A stretch of DNA of 5,662 bases. Origin: an uncultured Erysipelotrichaceae bacterium. GTDB taxonomy: Bacteria > Bacillota_I > Bacilli_A > Acholeplasmatales > Anaeroplasmataceae. Shown here in pieces: positions 1 to 3,697 of the stretch (the first letter of the stretch is position 1; each line of letters starts with the position of its first letter). Below the pieces are notes generated by a model. That model was not told the origin of the DNA. It was given only the letters and a program-made list of their open reading frames with translations, and ran no database searches. Location: the NCBI GenBank assembly GCA_902783745.1, contig CACZRY010000193.1:1-5662 (forward strand), read 5' to 3'. Position numbers and translations under genes: made by a program.

Positions 1-10
1 AATACTTTAT

Positions 11-86
11 AGCAGCTTAGCCAAGCGGTAAGGCACTGGACTCTGACCCCAGCATTTCACAGGTTCGATCCCTGTAGCTGCTGCCA
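11..86 (+). tRNA. tRNA-Gln, anticodon CTG
   Basis: The full cloverleaf can be folded by hand. The 7-bp acceptor stem is 11-17 with 76-82. The D stem is 20-22 with 32-34, with GG in its loop at 27-28. The anticodon stem is 36-40 with 48-52, and the loop CTCTGAC (41-47) gives anticodon CTG at 43-45. The T stem is 59-63 with 71-75 around loop TTCGATC. G83 is the discriminator base usual for bacterial tRNA-Gln, and CCA (84-86) is encoded. The D arm sequence matches what I recall of tRNA-Gln from E. coli and B. subtilis. It decodes CAG, a minority Gln codon in this window. Odd points: the first pair is A-U where bacterial tRNA-Gln normally has U1-A72, the innermost anticodon-stem pair is an A40/C48 mismatch, and the variable region is 6 bases (53-58) instead of 5. 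It is probably functional, but an aberrant copy is possible. Confidence 0.93.
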
Positions 87-120
87 ATTTAATAATAAAT
101 ATATTTTATATATTTCAAAT

Positions 121-178
121 ATCGCAGCATAAGTTTAAATATTTTAATATTATTATACTTATAGCTGCCATTTTTTTT
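121..178 (+). terminator. Probable intrinsic terminator after tRNA-Gln, directly ahead of the next gene's RBS
   Basis: GCAGCATAAGT (124-134) pairs with ACTTATAGCTGC (157-168), giving 11 base pairs with one bulged A at 163, around an AT-rich loop of about 22 bases. Two further pairs (121-122 with 170-171) can form outside a C/C mismatch. Eight T residues follow at 171-178. This fits a Rho-independent terminator for the tRNA transcript. Weak points are the long loop and the three bases between the main stem and the T run. The T run touches the ribosome binding site at 179-185, so it could instead act as an attenuator of the downstream gene. No T-box consensus is visible. Confidence 0.6.
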
Positions 179-185
179 AGGAGAG
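179..185 (+). promoter_or_regulatory. RBS of the YcxB-like gene
   Basis: AGGAGAG lies 8 bases before ATG 194 and supports that start over the in-frame ATG at 233, which has no comparable site. The out-of-frame ATG at 187 opens only a 7-codon frame. Confidence 0.7.
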
Positions 186-193
186 TATGTTAT

Positions 194-802
194 ATGGTTG
201 TAAAGAATAACACAACAATTTCAGGCGATAAAATGAAGCAATTGCTTACATTTTCTGCCAAAAGATCAATCTATAAAAGACTTATAATGTCTGCAGTAGT
301 AATAATTTTTGGCTTTGGTGTATTTTTATATTCAATATTAGAACATATTGGTCAAGTTTCAATGTCAATTTTAATTTTTGCTGCATTATTTATGGCAATA
401 GGTATAGCATATTTAATAATGAGTTTACTACAGTTTAAGTCTTTACCTAAAAAGCTTTATAAAGAAAATCAATTATTATGTGATAATGGCTGTAATTACA
501 CTTATACATTTAAAGAAAATTCTATGAGATGTGAGAATAATGTTAATGGTCAAGTAACAAAATTTGATTATGATTATACAAATTTAAAAGCTATTTATGA
601 ATATAAAGATAGATATGAATTAAGATTTGCTGATGATATGGTTGCTTATGTATTTAAAAATGGATTCAGTGAGCCCAAAATGGAAGAATTTTTTGTTTCT
701 AACGTATCAATAAATCATTCAGTCAAAGAAGATTCAAAAAAGAGAATTAGAATTAAAATTAAAAAGAAATATAAAGAAGAAGTAAAAAAGAGTGAAAATT
801 AA
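194..802 (+). CDS. Small membrane protein, two TM helices plus YcxB-like domain
   Basis: The protein has 202 residues and probably no enzymatic role; its function is unknown. Residues 1-28 are polar and basic. Two hydrophobic helices follow at about 29-49 and 56-79. A soluble part begins at about 83 and ends in a strongly basic tail (about 176-200, many Lys and Arg). Two N-terminal helices followed by an alternating beta-rich stretch (about 95-170, with FDYDYTNLKAIYEY then a YELRF strand) resemble the YcxB-like C-terminal domain family of Firmicutes membrane proteins. This is from pattern memory, not a search. By the positive-inside tendency both ends should be cytoplasmic. The start is ATG 194 with AGGAGAG 8 bases upstream. 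The gene stands alone between a terminator-like hairpin and a convergent neighbour. Its promoter is unclear: TATACT at 154-159 could be a -10 element, but no good -35 is visible. Its last codons form part of a shared terminator. Confidence 0.8.
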   Translation: MVVKNNTTISGDKMKQLLTFSAKRSIYKRLIMSAVVIIFGFGVFLYSILEHIGQVSMSILIFAALFMAIGIAYLIMSLLQFKSLPKKLYKENQLLCDNGCNYTYTFKENSMRCENNVNGQVTKFDYDYTNLKAIYEYKDRYELRFADDMVAYVFKNGFSEPKMEEFFVSNVSINHSVKEDSKKRIRIKIKKKYKEEVKKSEN

Positions 803-817
803 TTTTTTCACTCTTTT
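786..817. terminator. Bidirectional terminator overlapping both convergent gene ends
   Basis: AAAAGAGTGAAAA (786-798) and TTTTCACTCTTTT (805-817) are perfect reverse complements, giving a 13-bp stem with a 6-base loop (799-804). The flanking A and T runs make it read as stem plus U tract on both strands. The stop of the YcxB-like gene (800-802) is in the loop and begins one base past the 5' arm. The TGA stop of the GNAT gene (808-810 on the complement) is in the other arm. It should end both transcripts. Confidence 0.85.
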
Positions 818-1278
818 CTTAATATTACATCTTTATTAATGTAACCATTTCCTATATCATCATTTATTAGGCCTTTTTCAACAAATCCTAAATGCTTAAA
901 TGCTTCAATTGTATCTAAATTTAATGCATTAATATGGATTTCTAAAGGTAATTTAAATTGACTTAAGTAGACTAATGTTTCTTGTCCAACATTTTTATCT
1001 CTATATTGAGGTAAGATATATAAATTATTTATGTAAATATAATCATCAAAAAATTTATATGACATAAAACCAGCTTTAATATCTTCTTCATAGATTATTA
1101 CGAATGTAGTACCAGAATTAGATTGCTTTTTTATGCCTTCAACAGATAAATACTCTTTTAGTATATATATAATCTCGTCCTTAGGTAAAATAGATTTATA
1201 GAATACAGGCCATATTATACCTGCCATCATTTCAATAGACTTAAATTCCTTTTCTTCATCAACAAGTTCAAAATACAT
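808..1278 (-). CDS. GNAT-family N-acetyltransferase
   Basis: A 156-residue protein, the usual size of a single-domain GNAT enzyme. These transfer an acyl group, usually acetyl from acetyl-CoA, to an amine; the acceptor here cannot be read from sequence. The core is recognisable: strand beta4 with YINNLYILPQYR (81-93), the CoA pyrophosphate loop RDKNVG (93-98) leading into helix alpha3, then a motif-B region with NALNLDTIEAFKHLGF (117-132). The Q/RxxGxG loop has Asn96 where the first Gly is usual; the second Gly (98) is kept. The start chosen is the ATG at 1278, because GGTGAG lies just upstream (1283-1288). An upstream in-frame TTG at 1290 would add MVRF but precedes that site. It has its own promoter with a dyad in the spacer, diverges from the marR operon, and stops at TGA inside the shared terminator. 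It is probably cytosolic. A resistance or protein-modifying role next to a drug pump is possible but unproven. Confidence 0.88.
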   Translation of the reverse strand: MYFELVDEEKEFKSIEMMAGIIWPVFYKSILPKDEIIYILKEYLSVEGIKKQSNSGTTFVIIYEEDIKAGFMSYKFFDDYIYINNLYILPQYRDKNVGQETLVYLSQFKLPLEIHINALNLDTIEAFKHLGFVEKGLINDDIGNGYINKDVILRKE

Positions 1279-1282
1279 AAAT

Positions 1283-1288
1283 CTCACC
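1283..1288 (-). promoter_or_regulatory. RBS fixing the GNAT start
   Basis: On the complement this reads GGTGAG, 4 bases before the ATG at 1278. It matches the 3' half of the AGGAGGTGA consensus, for which short spacing is normal. It overlaps the region just after the alternative TTG codon, which argues against that upstream start. Confidence 0.65.
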
Positions 1289-1295
1289 AACTTCT

Positions 1296-1329
1296 ATTAT
1301 ATTATAATCAATAATGATTATAAATTCAA
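1296..1329 (-). promoter_or_regulatory. Sigma-A type promoter of the GNAT gene
   Basis: On the complement, -35 TTGAAT (1329-1324) is followed by exactly 17 bases and a perfect -10 TATAAT (1306-1301). A second overlapping TATAAT (1301-1296) lies directly downstream. Transcription would begin near 1294, giving a leader of about 16 bases that still contains the ribosome binding site. Confidence 0.7.
1302..1323. promoter_or_regulatory. Operator-like dyad in the GNAT promoter, Fur/PerR-box-like
   Basis: TTATAATCA (1302-1310) and TGATTATAA (1315-1323) are perfect 9-base inverted repeats around ATAA. The dyad fills the spacer and most of the -10 of the GNAT promoter, the classic place for a repressor site. 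Within it, 1309-1323 matches the PerR box of Bacillus (TTATAAT-N-ATTATAA) at 12 of 14 positions. The outer arms are exact PerR half-sites, but 8 bases apart instead of 1. Which protein binds is inference. The MarR protein encoded downstream is an alternative, and AT richness raises the chance background. Confidence 0.45.
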
Positions 1330-1346
1330 TTTACAAAGAAAATATG

Positions 1347-1364
1347 TATGCAAACGTTTACTTA
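1347..1364. promoter_or_regulatory. Candidate CcpA cre site or other LacI-type operator
   Basis: Positions 1348-1362 (ATGCAAACGTTTACT) fit every defined position of the Bacillus cre consensus WTGNAANCGNWNNCW. The centre AAACGTTT (1352-1359) is a perfect palindrome with the CG core typical of LacI-family operators. The wider 18-base segment is symmetric except for two mismatched pairs. It lies about midway between the two divergent promoters, upstream of both -35 elements, so it could affect either. The MarR protein as binder is the main alternative. Confidence 0.45.
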
Positions 1365-1389
1365 AAAAAGTTCCAAATAAAACATTTTT

Positions 1390-1419
1390 TTAACATAATT
1401 TTTTAGTAAAATATATACT
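1390..1419 (+). promoter_or_regulatory. Candidate promoter of the marR-ABC-ABC operon
   Basis: -35 TTAACA (1390-1395, one mismatch to TTGACA), an 18-base spacer and -10 TATACT (1414-1419, one mismatch to TATAAT). The predicted start near 1426 would fall inside the ribosome binding site, giving a leader of only about 11 bases, which is uncomfortable. Upstream alternatives for -10 are TAAAAT (1407-1412) and CATAAT (1394-1399), but neither has a good -35. Confidence 0.5.
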
Positions 1420-1423
1420 TGTT

Positions 1424-1431
1424 AAGAGGTG
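1424..1431 (+). promoter_or_regulatory. RBS fixing the marR start
   Basis: AAGAGGTG ends 5 bases before ATG 1437. It lies inside the extra codons that a start at the upstream TTG (1419) would add, so ATG 1437 is preferred. Confidence 0.75.
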
Positions 1432-1436
1432 TATAT

Positions 1437-1868
1437 ATGGATAAGCCAATTTTATCATCAATATTTTGTATTGCTAATAATTATAAAAGATATGTTTCAA
1501 GCTTAAATGAAGATACAAATATTTCTAAAACAAATGGTGTAAGTCGTATGATTATATCATTTATTTGTGAAAGCAAAGAAGATGTTTACCAAAAGACATT
1601 AGAAAACCATTTTGGATTTTCAAGATCAACTGCATCAAATATTATTACGCAAATGGAAAATGATGGATTAGTTTTAAGAGAAAAGGTAAATAGTGATCAA
1701 AGATTAAAAAGATTAGTATTAACTGATAATGCTATTAAAATGTATGAAGTATTAAAAGATGATATGATTAAATTTGAATCAATTATAACTAAAGATTTTA
1801 CAAAAGAAGAATTAAAATCTTTAAATACTCTCTTAAATAAATTAACTATTGCGATGGGAAAGGAGTAG
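1437..1868 (+). CDS. MarR-family transcriptional regulator
   Basis: A 143-residue protein, the standard MarR length. These are cytosolic dimers that bind palindromic operators near their own promoter and usually release DNA when a small ligand binds or a Cys is oxidised. A winged helix-turn-helix spans about residues 48-97: helix KTLENHFG (53-60), recognition helix SRSTASNIITQMENDGL (62-78) and the wing REKVNSDQRLKRLVLT (81-96), with the family's D-x-R-x-K-x-L-x-LT pattern. The N-terminal helix and two C-terminal helices (about 98-112 and 121-140) would form the dimer interface. Two Cys (11 and 44) are present; a redox role is not indicated. It is first in an operon with two ABC exporter genes and ends 4 bases before the first. 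Its last codons (GGAAAGGAG) contain that gene's ribosome binding site, implying coupled translation. It most likely represses this operon. The ligand and exact operator are unknown. Confidence 0.93.
   Translation: MDKPILSSIFCIANNYKRYVSSLNEDTNISKTNGVSRMIISFICESKEDVYQKTLENHFGFSRSTASNIITQMENDGLVLREKVNSDQRLKRLVLTDNAIKMYEVLKDDMIKFESIITKDFTKEELKSLNTLLNKLTIAMGKE
1859..1865 (+). promoter_or_regulatory. RBS of ABC subunit A inside the end of marR
   Basis: AAAGGAG, formed by the last two sense codons of marR, lies 7 bases before ATG 1873. It rules against the in-frame TTG at 1849, which precedes it. Confidence 0.85.
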
Positions 1869-1872
1869 TAAT

Positions 1873-3696
1873 ATGGAAAAGAAGAAAAAGATTCCCATGC
1901 TTAAAATACTTAAGAAAAGTATAAGAGAATATAAAAAACCATCTATACTTTCAATTTTATTTATTACATTAGAAGTTATAATGGAATGTATTTTACCATT
2001 TATGACAGCTAAGCTAGTAGACCAGATGAATAATCCTGATACAACAATGCTTGTAATTTATGCAGTTATTATTGTATTAATGGCTTTTGCATCATTAACA
2101 TTTGGTGCACTTGCAGGATATTTTTGTAGTAAAGCATCTGCTGGATTTGCTAAAAATTTAAGAAAAGATATGTATGAGGCTATTTGTAATTTCTCATTTA
2201 CAAATATTGACCGCTTCCAAACATCATCTTTAGTTACTAGAATGACAACAGATGTAACAAATGTTCAAAATGCTTATATGATGATAATTCGTACTGCATT
2301 AAGAAGTCCTTTAATGATTATTTTCTCAATGGTAATGTCATTTGTTATTTCAGCTAAAATAGCATGGATATTTGTTGTTGTAATGGTTGTATTAGCATTA
2401 ATTATGCTAATTATTATGGTTGTTGCAATGAAAGTATTCAATAGAGTATTTAAGAAATATGATGCATTAAATGAATCTGTTGAAGAAAATATTAAAGGTA
2501 TTAGAGTTGTTAAATCATTTGTAAGAGAAGACTATGAAAAAGAAAAATTCAATAAGGCTGCAGATGAGGTTAAAAAGGATTTCACATTAGGTGAATCTAT
2601 TGTTGCATGGACAAATCCAGCAATGAATGCCGCTGCAAGTATTATTATGATTATTGTATTATTAATAGGTTCAATTACTATTATTAATAATTCAACTCTT
2701 GATATAGTTGAAACTACTAAACAAGGTAAAAATGTATTTATTTTTAATGATATTACAATTGGTCAGTTCCAGTCTTTAACAACATATGGATTCCAATCAT
2801 TAATGGCATTAATGATGTTAAACATGGTAGTTGTTATGATTGCAATATCTATTGAATCTGCAAAAAGAATTTGTGAAGTATTAGTAGAAGTACCCACATT
2901 ATCTAACCCAGATGATCCTATTATGGAAGTTAAGGATGGTTCTATTAAATTTGATAATGTTTCTTTCAAATATTCACTTGATGCTGAAAAGAAAGCTTTA
3001 TCAAATATAAATTTTGAAATTAAATCAGGTGAAACTATAGGTATTTTAGGCTCAACTGGTTCATCAAAAACATCACTTATAAATCTAATTTCAAGACTTT
3101 ATGATGTAACAGAAGGTAGTGTTTCTGTTGGTGGTGTTGATGTTAGAAATTATGATTTAAAGGTATTAAGAGATAATGTTTCTGTAGTATTACAAAAGAA
3201 TATGTTATTTGCTGGTACTATTAAAACTAACCTAAGATGGGGTAAAGAAGATGCAACTGATGAAGAAATAATAAATGCATGTAAGCTCGCTTGTGCATCT
3301 GAATTCATCGAACAATTCCCTGATAAATATGATACTAGAATTGAACAAGGCGGAAGTAATGTATCTGGTGGACAAAAACAAAGATTATGTATCGCAAGAG
3401 CTTTATTAAAGAATCCTAAAATTTTAATTTTAGATGATTCTACATCTGCAGTTGATACAAAAACAGATGCGATTATTAAGCGTGGATTAAAGGATTTTAT
3501 CCCTAATACAACTAAGATTATCATTGCACAAAGAATTTCATCTATTCAGCATGCTGATAGAATAATAATTATGGATAATGGTACTATTAATGATATTGGT
3601 ACTCCAAGTGAATTATTAGAGCGTAATGAAATTTATAAAGAAGTTTATGAAACTCAAAATAAGCAATCAGATGATAATGTAAAGGAGGGAATGTAA
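1873..3696 (+). CDS. Heterodimeric ABC exporter, subunit A (BmrC/LmrC-like, degenerate ATP site)
   Basis: A 607-residue half-transporter of the inner membrane, with an ABC transmembrane domain fused to an ATPase domain. Six helices lie at about 24-44, 58-84, 133-153, 155-178, 250-273 and 308-328; the segment between the last two is long and polar (about 274-300). ATPase motifs: A-loop Tyr367, Walker A GSTGSSKT (393-400), Q-loop Gln441, signature VSGGQ (497-501), Walker B ILILDD (517-522), D-loop SAVD (525-528), switch residue Gln553. The third Walker A Gly is Ser398, the catalytic Glu is Asp522 and the switch His is Gln553, all marks of the non-hydrolysing site in heterodimeric exporters such as TM287/288 and BmrC/BmrD. 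The signature is intact and should serve the partner's site. Start ATG 1873 is set by AAAGGAG at 1859-1865. It lies between marR and subunit B, the usual order for multidrug pumps. The substrate is unknown; drugs, lipids or peptides are all possible. Confidence 0.95.
   Translation: MEKKKKIPMLKILKKSIREYKKPSILSILFITLEVIMECILPFMTAKLVDQMNNPDTTMLVIYAVIIVLMAFASLTFGALAGYFCSKASAGFAKNLRKDMYEAICNFSFTNIDRFQTSSLVTRMTTDVTNVQNAYMMIIRTALRSPLMIIFSMVMSFVISAKIAWIFVVVMVVLALIMLIIMVVAMKVFNRVFKKYDALNESVEENIKGIRVVKSFVREDYEKEKFNKAADEVKKDFTLGESIVAWTNPAMNAAASIIMIIVLLIGSITIINNSTLDIVETTKQGKNVFIFNDITIGQFQSLTTYGFQSLMALMMLNMVVVMIAISIESAKRICEVLVEVPTLSNPDDPIMEVKDGSIKFDNVSFKYSLDAEKKALSNINFEIKSGETIGILGSTGSSKTSLINLISRLYDVTEGSVSVGGVDVRNYDLKVLRDNVSVVLQKNMLFAGTIKTNLRWGKEDATDEEIINACKLACASEFIEQFPDKYDTRIEQGGSNVSGGQKQRLCIARALLKNPKILILDDSTSAVDTKTDAIIKRGLKDFIPNTTKIIIAQRISSIQHADRIIIMDNGTINDIGTPSELLERNEIYKEVYETQNKQSDDNVKEGM
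3681..3688 (+). promoter_or_regulatory. RBS of ABC subunit B inside the end of subunit A
   Basis: AAAGGAGG lies 9 bases before ATG 3698 and within the last codons of the upstream gene, whose stop (3694-3696) is one base before the ATG. This suggests coupled, near-equal translation of the two subunits. Confidence 0.85.
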
Positions 3697-3697
3697 T

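Noticed and set aside
87..193. T-box riboswitch between the tRNA and the YcxB-like gene
   Set aside because: There is a hairpin and T run, but no T-box core motif, no specifier stem, and the downstream gene has no amino-acid link.
11..802. Integrative element inserted at the tRNA gene
   Set aside because: The echo of the tRNA 3' end is imperfect and only about 85 bases away, and there is no integrase or other mobile gene in the window.
808..810. TGA stop of the GNAT gene read as Trp (Mycoplasma code)
   Set aside because: Read-through would add only three residues before TAA, and all Trp codons in the window are TGG, so TGA is best taken as a stop.
2763..2969. Open frame on the - strand within ABC subunit A
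   Set aside because: It lies wholly antisense to a strongly supported coding region, has no convincing RBS and its product resembles no family I know.
3150..3524. 124-codon open frame on the - strand opposite the ATPase domain of subunit A
   Set aside because: It is a shadow of a conserved domain; its Ser/Val/Ile-rich product is what antisense reading of such codons gives.
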